64,000 nt of DNA, taken from NCBI RefSeq assembly GCF_900538275.1, contig NZ_LR130778.1:2290001-2354000 (forward strand). Reading direction: 5' to 3'. Source of the stretch: Petrocella atlantisensis. Its GTDB lineage: Bacteria > Bacillota > Clostridia > Lachnospirales > Vallitaleaceae. Below the pieces are notes generated by a model, which was given only the letters and a program-made list of their open reading frames with translations, ran no database searches and was not told where the DNA came from. This document shows, in pieces, positions 38,036 to 47,284 of the stretch (position 1 is the stretch's first letter; each line of letters starts with the position of its first letter). The position numbers and the translations under genes are program-made.

Positions 38036-39283
38036 TTATTTTGTTACAAATTCGCTATCTAGGTCATTCATATAGGAGAAAAGTCCTTCAGCCCATTTAA
38101 CAGCATCAATATAATCGAGAGAAAGTTGGTGGAGATCATATTCAATCATATCCGCATAAGCTTCAAGATTAGAAAAATCACCCTGTTCATAGGCCAAGCA
38201 TAATTGGTAAGGATAGAGATAAAGGTTTTCTTCGCCAAGAAAGGTTTTCTTAACATCCGGTGTGAGTGGAAGGTTCTTGACAACTTCTTTCATAGGTTCT
38301 TGAAGTAGAACATCAATGACAGAAAGGATACCCATCAATGCCAGTTCGTCTTCATGACCTTCTAAGGAAGTTGCATGAAAAGCCATATGCTCAAGAAACT
38401 TTGACCGTACCATAGCGGTTTTGACCAATTCCGTTGCATGAGATTTGCTTAGCGTTTGCAAGGAAGCCAAGGACAGCCACTTGCTAAAAGCATTGATTCC
38501 AAGTATGGAAAGGGCTTGATGTACAGATGCTATTTGAGTGCCCAGTGAAAAGCTTGAGTTAACGATACGTAATAATTTATAGGTTAAAAAAACATCGATT
38601 TCAATGATACGGGTAATTTTCTTAAAATCCGGCTCAGACTCTTGTAGGGCTTCAAAAAGACGTAGAAACTGAGATGAACTTCCTGTTAGGTCTTTGCTCT
38701 TTATCATATGAGGACGCGCAAAAAAATAGCCTTGAAAATAGTCAAAACCAAGTTTTTTAGCCCATTCAAAATCTTCGTGGGTTTCAACTTTTTCTGCTAG
38801 GAGCAATTTGCCTTGCTTTCTATATTTGTAACATATCTTTTGAATGTCATCTCTTGAATTGTTTAAAAAATCGACTTTGATTATTTGAGACAGATTGATG
38901 ATTTCATGGTAAGGATAGTCCAAGACAAAATCATCAATAGCGATTGTATAGCCATCTCGTCTAAGCCGTTCCAGTTTTTCTAAGGTATGTGGTTCCGGTT
39001 TGACATCCTCTAAGATTTCGATGACCACGTTTTTTGTTGACAACAGTTGGGGAATGTCCGAGTGGATTAAGCGAGCATCAAAATTAATAAAAGCCGTCGA
39101 CTGACCTACTAAATGATCGATACCAAAGTGGAAGTAGCTGTTCATGAGAAGTATGGCTGTAGCGATATTAGATGCGATGCTTGTATTAAAATAATTCTTA
39201 TCACTATCACGGTATAAGAGTTCATACGCTATCACGGCAAGATTCTTATTAAAGATGGGCTGACGCGCAACAAAAATATCCAA
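38036..39283 (-). CDS. EAL-HDOD signalling protein (YuxH type)
   Basis: A 415-residue protein: an N-terminal EAL-like domain (residues about 1-200) and a C-terminal HDOD domain (about 210-400). The EAL part keeps ELLYR, INFDARLI, IEILE, AEKVETHEDF and YFQGYFFARP, but the central DDFGTGYSS is DDFVLDYPYH, so it is probably catalytically dead and may only bind cyclic di-GMP, as assumed for the YuxH group. Starts with TTG 39283, 8 bases after AGGAGG; no ATG suits. Lies next to CheX and another HDOD protein. Confidence 0.88.
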   Translation of the reverse strand: MDIFVARQPIFNKNLAVIAYELLYRDSDKNYFNTSIASNIATAILLMNSYFHFGIDHLVGQSTAFINFDARLIHSDIPQLLSTKNVVIEILEDVKPEPHTLEKLERLRRDGYTIAIDDFVLDYPYHEIINLSQIIKVDFLNNSRDDIQKICYKYRKQGKLLLAEKVETHEDFEWAKKLGFDYFQGYFFARPHMIKSKDLTGSSSQFLRLFEALQESEPDFKKITRIIEIDVFLTYKLLRIVNSSFSLGTQIASVHQALSILGINAFSKWLSLASLQTLSKSHATELVKTAMVRSKFLEHMAFHATSLEGHEDELALMGILSVIDVLLQEPMKEVVKNLPLTPDVKKTFLGEENLYLYPYQLCLAYEQGDFSNLEAYADMIEYDLHQLSLDYIDAVKWAEGLFSYMNDLDSEFVTK

Positions 39284-39473
39284 CTTGGGGCCTCCTTATA
39301 GCAACTCAATGGCAAAATTCGACTGTTATCTAATATGCTTTTGGCTACTAAATGAGGAATTTAGCCTAAGCAAGATAGACACGATAGTCTTATTGTACTA
39401 TAAAAATAATATTTTGCATAGATGAAGCGTGATATCATTATGCTATATATTATTTAGAGCTAAAATAAAAACA

Positions 39474-39515
39474 TAAAAAAAGACGGCTCCATTTTTGGTA
39501 AAATGTAAGCCGTCT
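39474..39515 (-). terminator. Terminator of cheX
   Basis: Minus strand: AGACGGCT / AGCCGTCT hairpin with an 18-base loop followed by T-rich sequence, right after the cheX stop. Confidence 0.8.
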
Positions 39516-39520
39516 GAATG

Positions 39521-39994
39521 TTATTCTTTGGATTTAATGGCAATGTTTAATTCAAGCGCATAATCACTTTCATAAGTTAAAGGGACACAGATGGTTTTTG
39601 AGTCACTTACTGTAATTGTCATATCTTTACCGACTAGAATGGATGGCGGCGTAATATCAATGATAATCCCTTGCGTCGAAAAAATGGTTGCTGTGTTACC
39701 AAGAATCATGTTGGCCAGCTCACTGACAGCACTTGCAGCCATATCATTCAGTTCTGTGACAGGCATACCCATCATCATGTGTGATGCAATATTACAAGCT
39801 GTCTCATTGGACATACTGAGTATAACTTGACCTGTGAGTTGTCCTGTAATACCCACTAAGATAACAAACTTATCACCTTCAAAAACTGTTTTTGTCAGAT
39901 AGGGCTTACCCATCTCTGTATCGATATTGCAAAAATCTTTCATGACCCTCTTAGATGCGGCGATGAAAGGATTGATATATTCAACATTTGCCAT
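39521..39994 (-). CDS. cheX: Chemotaxis phosphatase CheX
   Basis: A 157-residue CheX/CheC-family phosphatase acting on phosphorylated CheY. It has the single CheX active helix: SAVSELANMILGNTAT (near residue 90), giving the E-x2-N pair. The start is ATG after AGGAGG. No other che or flagellar genes are in the window; CheX in Clostridia is often an orphan. It implies that the organism has a chemotaxis system. Confidence 0.9.
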   Translation of the reverse strand: MANVEYINPFIAASKRVMKDFCNIDTEMGKPYLTKTVFEGDKFVILVGITGQLTGQVILSMSNETACNIASHMMMGMPVTELNDMAASAVSELANMILGNTATIFSTQGIIIDITPPSILVGKDMTITVSDSKTICVPLTYESDYALELNIAIKSKE

Positions 39995-40161
39995 GGTTTA
40001 TCCTCCTAAATCGAATGTAATTGACTTCATGATTATAACATGAAAATATTGGCATTGACAAACTTTCCTTAAAATATAATATTAATAGTTTCAAAGATGG
40101 GAGTTTATAGTGTATAATAGTTGTAACCTATATACCAAGGAATGACTTCGAGGTGAAAAAA

Positions 40162-41007
40162 GTGGCAAAAATGACATTAGAAGCATTAATAGAAAAAGTA
40201 GATGATATACCGGCATTTCCACAGACGGTCATCAACATCATGGCATTGCTCAAGGAGCCAAGGTCTGCTGCGGTAGATATAGAACGTGAAGTCATGAAAG
40301 ATCAAGGATTAACAACAAAGTTATTAAAGATGGCTAATTCCGCATTTTATAGTGGAAGACGTCAGATAAAAACGGTTGCAGATGCGACTGTTCTTTTAGG
40401 TTTTGATACAGTTCAAACGCTTGTTTTGGCATCTACAGTTGGTAAAGTCATGGAAAAAGAACTAAAGGGTTACTCCTATGAGCGTAATGCACTTTGGCGA
40501 CAGTCACAGATTTCAGCGATTATGGCAAGAACCATTGCAAAAAAAGCCAAGTATGCCAATCCGGATATCGCATACACTGCCGGTTTGCTTAAAGATGTTG
40601 GTAAAGTCATTTTGGATGAATACGTTCATGAATCATATCAAGAGATTCTAACAAAGATTAGCAATGAGGTTATGCCTTACGTAGCTGCAGAAGAAGAAAT
40701 TCTAGGCTTTAATCATGGTCAAGTAGGTGCACGTATTGTTGAAAAATGGAATCTGGCCTCTGAACTGGTGGATGCTATTGAATTTCACCATAAGCCTTTT
40801 CAATCCATAGATAACATTGAATTGGTGTCTATTGTACATATATCGGATGGTTTGGTCATGATGATGGGTATTCATGAAGGTATAGATACACTTGGTCACG
40901 AATTTTTTACGGATGCAGTAAAGATTCTGAATCTGGATGAAGCAGATTTGAACCAAATCATGAAGGATGTAGAAAAAATTGTTTCAGAAGAGCAAATATT
41001 TATATAG
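40162..41007 (+). CDS. HDOD domain protein
   Basis: A 281-residue cytosolic HDOD protein (residues about 10-210: VDDIPAFPQTVINIMALLKEP, LLKMANSAFYSGRR, TVADATVLLGFDTVQTLVLAS, AGLLKDVGKVILDEYV). The HD metal residues are not conserved (KDVGK replaces HDIGK), so it is a signalling scaffold, not a phosphodiesterase. GTG 40162 is placed 7 bases after GAGGTG; GTG 40153 is inside that site. Divergent from cheX, so the two may share regulation. Confidence 0.88.
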   Translation: MAKMTLEALIEKVDDIPAFPQTVINIMALLKEPRSAAVDIEREVMKDQGLTTKLLKMANSAFYSGRRQIKTVADATVLLGFDTVQTLVLASTVGKVMEKELKGYSYERNALWRQSQISAIMARTIAKKAKYANPDIAYTAGLLKDVGKVILDEYVHESYQEILTKISNEVMPYVAAEEEILGFNHGQVGARIVEKWNLASELVDAIEFHHKPFQSIDNIELVSIVHISDGLVMMMGIHEGIDTLGHEFFTDAVKILNLDEADLNQIMKDVEKIVSEEQIFI

Positions 41008-41042
41008 AAGAAGCTGTCATAATCATAATTAAGACGAATAAA

Positions 41043-41071
41043 AAACGCCTACATGTTTGGGCGTTTTTTTG
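41043..41071 (+). terminator. Terminator of the HDOD gene
   Basis: AAACGCC / GGGCGTTT hairpin followed by T-run. It also faces the end of the convergent AraC gene. Confidence 0.8.
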
Positions 41072-41093
41072 TTCTGTCTTTTATTGAATGAAT

Positions 41094-41813
41094 CTAAGTA
41101 TCTATAGTGGTAGATTTTCTATAGAGAGCGGGACTCATCCCGGTATGATTTTTGAAAACATTGGAAAAGTAACCCGGATTACAAAATTCAAGAAGTGTTG
41201 CAATATCGGTCACCTTCATTTGTGAAAATTCTAAAAAGTTTTTTGCAACTTCTACTTTATGCTTTTGTATGTAATCAGTTATGGACATACCAACTTCTTT
41301 ATAAAAAAGCTTTGAAAGATAATCCGGCGACAAGTGGGTCAGCTCGGCCAAAGTGGATACAGTTATTTTTGAAGTAGCATTTTCATAGATATGCTTAGCC
41401 ACTTTGGAGATTGGGAACGGGTAGTTGAAAATAACAGTATTTTGAATAAGCTTGGTACATGTTTCAAGCATCTCATATTCAAAGTTAACAAGATCCTCTT
41501 TTTTATCTAAGCTTTCTATATGTTTGATAAAAACATCACTTAAATCGAAGGCGTCTTCTGAATTGACACCGGCTTCTATGACTGCACGTGTAAACAATGT
41601 ACAAGACCCTATAAGAGAGTTTTTTGTGGACCGAATTGAATCCCTAGCTAAACTGGGTTTTTCAAGGGCGTTTATTTCTTTAAGAGTGTGTGCGGCACTT
41701 GCCAAATAACCTTGTCTAATTTCTTTCAATAATTTGCACTCGAGAGCATAGGAGGGATGTTTATAATGTATATCCAGATTTTTGAGTTTTTCTTTTATCA
41801 AGGAATTTTTCAC
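41094..41813 (-). CDS. AraC-family transcriptional regulator
   Basis: A 239-residue protein. The C-terminal 100 residues hold the two helix-turn-helix motifs of AraC/XylS (KITVSTLAELTHLSPDYLSKLFYKE and KVTDIATLLEFCNPGYFSNVFKNHTGMSP). The N-terminal 135 residues are helical, unlike a cupin, and resemble two-component-independent regulators of sugar uptake in Clostridia. It lies 208 bp from the divergent sugar ABC cassette and could regulate it. Confidence 0.88.
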   Translation of the reverse strand: MKNSLIKEKLKNLDIHYKHPSYALECKLLKEIRQGYLASAAHTLKEINALEKPSLARDSIRSTKNSLIGSCTLFTRAVIEAGVNSEDAFDLSDVFIKHIESLDKKEDLVNFEYEMLETCTKLIQNTVIFNYPFPISKVAKHIYENATSKITVSTLAELTHLSPDYLSKLFYKEVGMSITDYIQKHKVEVAKNFLEFSQMKVTDIATLLEFCNPGYFSNVFKNHTGMSPALYRKSTTIDT

Positions 41814-41956
41814 AACTAAACCTCATTTCACATCGGATTTATGTAAATTATAACAGATTTTTAAAAGAATATAAAGATAATTAATACTATACTAAACAAG
41901 TAGATGAAAGCAGGTCGCTGATTTAGCTAAGCAAGTCTTTTGTATTTCTCATTAGA

Positions 41957-41968
41957 GCAAACGGTTGC
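41957..41968. promoter_or_regulatory. LacI-type operator before the sugar ABC cassette
   Basis: GCAAACGGTTGC fits the palindromic LacI/CcpA-like pattern GCAANCGNTTGC. It lies 54 bp upstream of the binding-protein gene. A near match, GCAAACGGTTTA on the minus strand, lies upstream of malQ (59940-59929). Confidence 0.5.
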
Positions 41969-42021
41969 CCAACTTTTGAAAGCGTCATGTATGACACCAG
42001 ATTTAATAGGGAGGAACAAAA

Positions 42022-43341
42022 ATGAAAAGATTGTTAACAATAATAATGGTACTTGCAATGGTAACAGCATTGTTTGCCGGCTGTGGGAAAACAGAGACCC
42101 CAGAGACAGGTGAAATGACAGAAACAGAAACAGGAACAGAGACAGAAACAGAAACACCAGCATCAACAGAAGGCCAAAGCGTCGTCATCTATCAGAACAA
42201 AGTAGAGATTGGCGAACAACTGATGGCATTTGCAGCACTGTATGAAGAAGAAACAGGTGTAGAAGTAACAGTCAAAACATCCGGTGGTGACACCCCATAC
42301 GCAGAGAACCTAAAAGCAGAATTCCAATCTGATAGACAACCAGACATCTATGTAATAGAAGGTATGGGCGGATACAACACATGGAAAACAAAACTTACAC
42401 CATTTGAAAACGAAGAATGGATGGATTTAACAACACTCGAATTTGCAGTAGACGGTCAAGTATATGGTTTCCCAGTAGCCGTTGAAGCATGGGGAATGGC
42501 ATATAACAAAGACATCTTAGATCAAGCAGGTGTGGATCCTGCAACCTTAACATCACAAGAAGCGTACAAAGAAGCCTTCGAAAAAATCGATGGTATGAAA
42601 GACGAACTAGGTCTCAAATCTGTCGTAGCGATGGCAGCAGGACCAGATATGAGATGGGTAACAGGCTTACATAACTTTAACGGTTACTTATCAGCAGGCC
42701 TAGAGTATGGAGACACAACAGTACTAGACAAACTCAACAGTGGCGAAGCAGACCTAGAGCGCTTAACACAGTATGCAGACTGGGTAGAACTACTCTTTGC
42801 ATATTCAGACAATGCGGTATTATTAACAGGTAACTATGACGCACAAGTTGGCCAATTTGCAACCGGACAAGCAGCCTTTGTACATCAAGGAAACTGGATT
42901 GACCCATGGTTAACAGACAATGGCGTAGACTTCCCAATGGGCTTTGCACCTCATGCATCCGTATATGGTGAGCACAATGCAATCTTCATAGGCGCACCAT
43001 CATACTATGTACTCAACAGTGACAGCCCGAACCAAGAAGCAGCAAAAGCATTCTTAAACTACATGGCAACAACAGAAGCAGGACACAACTACATGGTTAA
43101 CGAAGCAAAAATGGTACCAGCCTTCACAAACGTAACCCTAGTACCGGACACCCCACTATCAGCCAATGTAACAGAGTGGTTAAAGAAAGAAAACGGTGCC
43201 TATACATGGTTACAAAACGACATGCCGGACGGATTTGGAATGGGAACCATCGCACCACTATATGAAAGTTATGCAAAAGGCGATTTAGACAAAGAAGCCT
43301 TCATAGCACAACTGGTAGCAAAAATAGAAGAAAACAAATAA
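42022..43341 (+). CDS. Sugar ABC transporter, substrate-binding lipoprotein
   Basis: A 439-residue binding protein of carbohydrate uptake type 1 transporters. Lipoprotein signal with lipobox LFAGC (Cys near residue 20), then a Thr/Glu linker (ETETGTETETET, about residues 32-46), then the binding domain (LKAEFQSDRQPDIYVIEG, VEAWGMAYNKDILDQAGVDP, FATGQAAFVHQGNWID). GH13 and MalQ enzymes in the region suggest a maltodextrin- or sucrose-like substrate. Codons end in C or A far more than in neighbouring genes. ATG follows GGGAGGA. Confidence 0.93.
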   Translation: MKRLLTIIMVLAMVTALFAGCGKTETPETGEMTETETGTETETETPASTEGQSVVIYQNKVEIGEQLMAFAALYEEETGVEVTVKTSGGDTPYAENLKAEFQSDRQPDIYVIEGMGGYNTWKTKLTPFENEEWMDLTTLEFAVDGQVYGFPVAVEAWGMAYNKDILDQAGVDPATLTSQEAYKEAFEKIDGMKDELGLKSVVAMAAGPDMRWVTGLHNFNGYLSAGLEYGDTTVLDKLNSGEADLERLTQYADWVELLFAYSDNAVLLTGNYDAQVGQFATGQAAFVHQGNWIDPWLTDNGVDFPMGFAPHASVYGEHNAIFIGAPSYYVLNSDSPNQEAAKAFLNYMATTEAGHNYMVNEAKMVPAFTNVTLVPDTPLSANVTEWLKKENGAYTWLQNDMPDGFGMGTIAPLYESYAKGDLDKEAFIAQLVAKIEENK

Positions 43342-43406
43342 GCCGTAAAAAGTAAATAAAAGCAAAACAAAAGAAACGCTTGGGAAGGGTGTGTGTCTTG
43401 CACACT

Positions 43407-43449
43407 TTCTTAATTGATAGGAAAGCAATACTTTCCTATCAATTAAGAA
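43407..43449. repeat. Perfect 19-bp hairpin between binding protein and permease genes
   Basis: TTCTTAATTGATAGGAAAG and its exact complement (43431-43449) around a 5-base loop. No T-run follows, so it is more likely an mRNA 3'-end stabiliser or processing site that raises the binding protein over the permeases, as known for malE-malF of enterobacteria (inference). Confidence 0.75.
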
Positions 43450-43567
43450 GGTTTGTATCCGGATGCAGGAGCAAAACTCTCTTCTTATAAAAAAGCCTAC
43501 ATAAGAAAACCCCAACTCAAATAACAAAGTAACAACAAATAAAATGACCGAGGGAGAAGGAAAGTGT

Positions 43568-44472
43568 ATGAATAAAAAATCAAAAGAAAAACTAGTATTC
43601 TGGTTGTTCCTAGTACCGGCCTTGTCAAGTTTCATCCTCGTAGTGGTCGTACCATTTGTCATGGGCGTCTATTACTCCATGACAGACTGGACAGCCGTCG
43701 CAGGACAAGAAGCCAACTGGGTAGGCATTAACAACTACAGGAGCATGTTTAGTGACTTGGAATTTAGGTACTCCTTCATAAGGACCTTCCTATTCACCTT
43801 GTTAAGCGTCATCTCCATCAACGTCGTGGCCTTAACATTCGCCTTTTTAGTCACAAGAGAAATCCGGTTCAAAAACTTCTTTAGAGCAGGCTTTTTCATC
43901 CCTAACCTAATAGGGGGATTGGTACTTGGTTACATCTGGCAGTTCATCTTCAAAAGCGTCGTACCCTCAGTTGGAACCCTACTTGGCATAGAAGCACTAG
44001 AAAAGTACTCATCCTAGCAGAACCCAACTTAGCCCTCTTTGGACTCATCTTTGCCTTCACATGGCAATACGCCGGGTACATCATGATGATCTATGTAGCA
44101 GCCCTACTTAACGTACCCCAGGAGCTCATAGAAGCCAGCCAAATCGATGGTGCCAACTTCATCCAAAGACTTAGAAGCATCACCATACCTATGATAGCAC
44201 AAGCCTTTACCATCACCTCCTTCTTAACCTTGGTCACCTCCTTTAAGCAATACGACATCATCGTCGCCTTAACCAATGGAGGTCCGGCCGCAATCTACCA
44301 AGGCACCACCGTTAACTCAACAGAAATGCTGGCGGTGCACATCTATAGTGTCGCCTTCAAATATAACAATATGGCAGAAGGACAAGCCAGAGCCATCATC
44401 TTCTTCATCGTCCTATCGGTGGTATCCATCGGCCAGGTCTACTACAATAAAAAGAAAGAGGTGGAAATGTAA
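43568..44472 (+). pseudogene. Sugar ABC permease (MalF type), frameshifted
   Basis: One MalF-like permease read in two frames. Frame 1 (43568-44017) gives the N-terminal three helices and stops at ...EALEKYSS; frame 2 resumes at once with LAEPNLALFGLIFAFTWQYAGY and runs to 44472, containing the EAA loop ELIEASQIDGANFIQRLRSITIPMI that contacts the ATPase. Inserting one base near 44010 restores EKYSILAEPN and a normal 300-residue permease. So either a recent one-base deletion or a sequence error. ATG 43568 is placed after GGGAGAAGG. The partner permease start, just downstream, also seems off by one base. Confidence 0.85.
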
Positions 44473-44475
44473 TGG

Positions 44476-45330
44476 GTGTCAAAAAATATGGTCAACACAA
44501 TCTTAACCATCATCACCTTCGTACTCTTTGTCATCATCATGTTTCCCTTCTTCATTGTTGTCATCAACTCAGCCAAATCATCCTTAGAAATCATCACCGA
44601 CCCTATATCCCTGCCACAACACTGGGGCCAACTCTTAGCCAACATCAGTGACATATGGAACAGACCCAGTATCAGATACTCTTCAAGTGTGTTCTCATCA
44701 GTCATCATCACCGTAGGATCGCTGACCACCATCACCATCTTCTCCGCCATGTCGGCATGGGTGTTGGTAAGAACCAAAAGCACAACCTCGACCATCATCT
44801 TCTTAGTCTTCTTAAGCGGGCTCATCATACCCTTCCAAGTGGTCATGTTTCCACTGGTCGCCTTCTTTAGAATGATCTATGAAGCCACAGGTATAAGAAT
44901 GCTAAGAACCTATCACGGCATGATCATCGCTTACATTGGATTTGGAGCACCGCTTGCGGTCTTCATGTTCCACGGGTTCATCAAATCCATACCCTTAGAG
45001 CTTGAAGAAGCTGCCACCATAGACGGCTGTAGCCGTCCACAGATCTTCTTTAAGATCATCATGCCCATACTTAGGCCCATATTTGTAACGGTCATCATCC
45101 TAAACGCCATCTGGATATGGAACGACTTCTTGTTACCATCACTGATACTCGGCGTTGGACAAGACGTACAAACCATACCACTAGCCATAAGGGCCTTTGC
45201 AGGATCCTTTGTTAAGAAGTGGGACCTTATCATGACAGCGGTACTCATGGCAGCCGCACCAATCATCGTCGGCTTCCTCTTTGCCCAAAAGCACATCATC
45301 AAGGGCATGGTTGCAGGTTCTATCAAATAA
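44476..45330 (+). CDS. Sugar ABC permease (MalG type)
   Basis: A 284-residue inner-membrane permease of carbohydrate uptake transporters: six helices and the EAA motif LELEEAATIDGCSRPQIFFKIIMPILRP (near residue 175). The open frame begins with GTG 44476. The better start is ATG 44472, 7 bases after GAGGTGG, but it is out of frame unless one A is removed from the A6 run at 44481-44486, giving MGVKNMVNTILTII. No ATP-binding gene follows; these transporters often share one MsmX-like ATPase encoded elsewhere. A terminator follows. Confidence 0.9.
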   Translation: MSKNMVNTILTIITFVLFVIIMFPFFIVVINSAKSSLEIITDPISLPQHWGQLLANISDIWNRPSIRYSSSVFSSVIITVGSLTTITIFSAMSAWVLVRTKSTTSTIIFLVFLSGLIIPFQVVMFPLVAFFRMIYEATGIRMLRTYHGMIIAYIGFGAPLAVFMFHGFIKSIPLELEEAATIDGCSRPQIFFKIIMPILRPIFVTVIILNAIWIWNDFLLPSLILGVGQDVQTIPLAIRAFAGSFVKKWDLIMTAVLMAAAPIIVGFLFAQKHIIKGMVAGSIK

Positions 45331-45342
45331 TATTATAATAGT

Positions 45343-45369
45343 AAAGGGCTGTTTTCAGCCCTTTATTTT
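45343..45369 (+). terminator. Terminator of the sugar ABC cassette
   Basis: AAAGGGCTG-tttt-CAGCCCTTT, perfect stem, then ATTTTT. Confidence 0.9.
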
Positions 45370-45421
45370 TCTATATCAGTGAAGCATTACTTTCTTAATA
45401 TATAGAAGTGGAGGTATGAGG

Positions 45422-47275
45422 ATGATACAAGAGAAGGAAAAGTGGAGAGAAGATTTAAAAAACGCCTATTTTGATATCTACAGTGATTTGGGCGGTAGTG
45501 GCAAAAGCTTTGAGTCACTCATGCAAGTCATTGAAATAAGATCCAAAGAGAGAGGGAAAGAACTAAAAGACCTGGATATGCGCGAACATGACTGGTATAT
45601 GAGCGAACATATGATTGGTATGATGCTTTATGTGGATTTGTTTGCAGGCAACATCAAGCTCATGATTGATAAAATACCCTATCTTGTTGAACTTGGCATA
45701 ACCTATGTACATCTAATGCCTCTACTAAAGCCAAGGAAAGATGAAAACGACGGAGGCTATGCGGTTGAAGACTACATGGATATAGATCCGAAATTGGGAC
45801 GGCTTGAAGACTTTGTTATGCTTATGGATGCACTTAGACATGCGGGAATTGCAGTGTGTATTGACTATGTCCTTAATCATACTGCAGATACTCATGAATG
45901 GGCTAAGAAAGCCCTTGAGGGAGAAAAAAAATATCAGGATATGTATATGATGTACGATAGTAGGGATATACCGGACTTGTATGATGCCACAGTACCGGAA
46001 GTACTGCCGGATAAACATCCTGGGAATTTCACTTACAAATCTGAGATTGATAAATGGGTATACACTTCCTTTAGTGATTTCCAGTGGGACCTGAATTTTA
46101 AAAACCCAATGGTTTTTGAAAAAATGGTGGATATTATGCTCTATCTTGCTAATCTAGGTGTTAATATCATTCGTTTAGATGCCATTGCTTTTGTATGGAA
46201 GGAAATCCATACATCCTGTAGAAACCTGAATCAAGCCCATAAGCTGATGCATATGCTTCATTGCGTTAAAGAAATAGCATGCCCCTCTCTGGCATTGCTT
46301 GGAGAAGCCATTGTTGAACCGGATGAGATTTTTAAATACTTTGGTACGCGAGATAATGTAGAGTGCGGTATTTTATATAACGCCAACTTTATGGTTAACA
46401 TATTTAACAGTATGGCAACAAGAGATGTGCGTCTTATGAAAATCGATAATGAAAGATTCAAAGTACCGGTTACAGGTTGTTTTATGAATTATGTTCGTTG
46501 CCATGATGATATTGGTTGGGGATTTAATGAAGAAGCTACGAGACATTTGGGCCTTGACCCTTACCAACACAAACATTTTTTAATCGATTTTTACTCTAGA
46601 GATTTTGAAGGTTCCTTTGCAAAAGGTGAAATCTATCAGTATAACCCAAGAAATCATGATGCAAGGACCAATGGAACATTAGCTTCATTACTTGGCCTTG
46701 AGAAAGCCCATGATAGGAAGGACACGCATGGTCGGACATTTGCTTTAAACAGAATTAAGCTGGTGACGGCACTCATTTTTTCACATAGAGGCATACCTTT
46801 AATTTATAGTGGTGATGAGATTGCAACATTGAATGACCAGAGCTATCTAAAGGATCCCCACAAGTCAAAAGAAGGCCGGTGGGTGCACAGACCTTATTTT
46901 GACTGGGAAAGAGCAGAAAAAAGAAAGGATCCTTTTACAGATGAGGGGATTATATTCTTATATACACAAAACCTGATTCGTATAAGAAAGAATGAACCAC
47001 TATTAAATGGAAAAATTGATGCACAAGTTATAGATATAAATCATAATCAGGTGTATACTTTTTATAAAGAAGATAAAGATCAGCGCATGCTTTGTCTATA
47101 TAATTTCAGTGAGAACAATCAATACATAAGTGGTAAAATACTAAGAAACAAGGGGTTCTGCGGAATTATGTCAGATTTGTTGACAGGTAAACTGGTCTCA
47201 CTTGAGGGCGGTGAAATACATCTTTATCCTTACGAATGTCTTTGGTTAAAAGAAACAAGCCCACATAATGCCTAG
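45422..47275 (+). CDS. GH13 alpha-glucoside-acting enzyme (amylosucrase-like)
   Basis: A 617-residue glycoside hydrolase family 13 enzyme without signal peptide. Catalytic motifs: DYVLNHTAD (region I), IIRLDAIAFVWK with the nucleophile Asp (near residue 255), LGEAIVEP with the acid Glu, and YVRCHDDIGWGF with the transition-state Asp. The long N-terminal helical part and the RCHDDIGW form resemble amylosucrase / sucrose hydrolase (GH13_4). It probably cleaves or transfers glucose from sucrose or short alpha-glucosides imported by the neighbouring ABC transporter. ATG 45422 is 7 bases after GTGGAGG; the ATG at 45416 is too close. Confidence 0.87.
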   Translation: MIQEKEKWREDLKNAYFDIYSDLGGSGKSFESLMQVIEIRSKERGKELKDLDMREHDWYMSEHMIGMMLYVDLFAGNIKLMIDKIPYLVELGITYVHLMPLLKPRKDENDGGYAVEDYMDIDPKLGRLEDFVMLMDALRHAGIAVCIDYVLNHTADTHEWAKKALEGEKKYQDMYMMYDSRDIPDLYDATVPEVLPDKHPGNFTYKSEIDKWVYTSFSDFQWDLNFKNPMVFEKMVDIMLYLANLGVNIIRLDAIAFVWKEIHTSCRNLNQAHKLMHMLHCVKEIACPSLALLGEAIVEPDEIFKYFGTRDNVECGILYNANFMVNIFNSMATRDVRLMKIDNERFKVPVTGCFMNYVRCHDDIGWGFNEEATRHLGLDPYQHKHFLIDFYSRDFEGSFAKGEIYQYNPRNHDARTNGTLASLLGLEKAHDRKDTHGRTFALNRIKLVTALIFSHRGIPLIYSGDEIATLNDQSYLKDPHKSKEGRWVHRPYFDWERAEKRKDPFTDEGIIFLYTQNLIRIRKNEPLLNGKIDAQVIDINHNQVYTFYKEDKDQRMLCLYNFSENNQYISGKILRNKGFCGIMSDLLTGKLVSLEGGEIHLYPYECLWLKETSPHNA

Positions 47276-47284
47276 GAGGTAAAA

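Noticed and set aside
44010-44020. Programmed frameshift in the MalF-type permease
   Set aside because: No slippery heptamer, downstream pseudoknot or internal ribosome site is apparent, and ABC permeases are not known to use recoding; indel or error is simpler.
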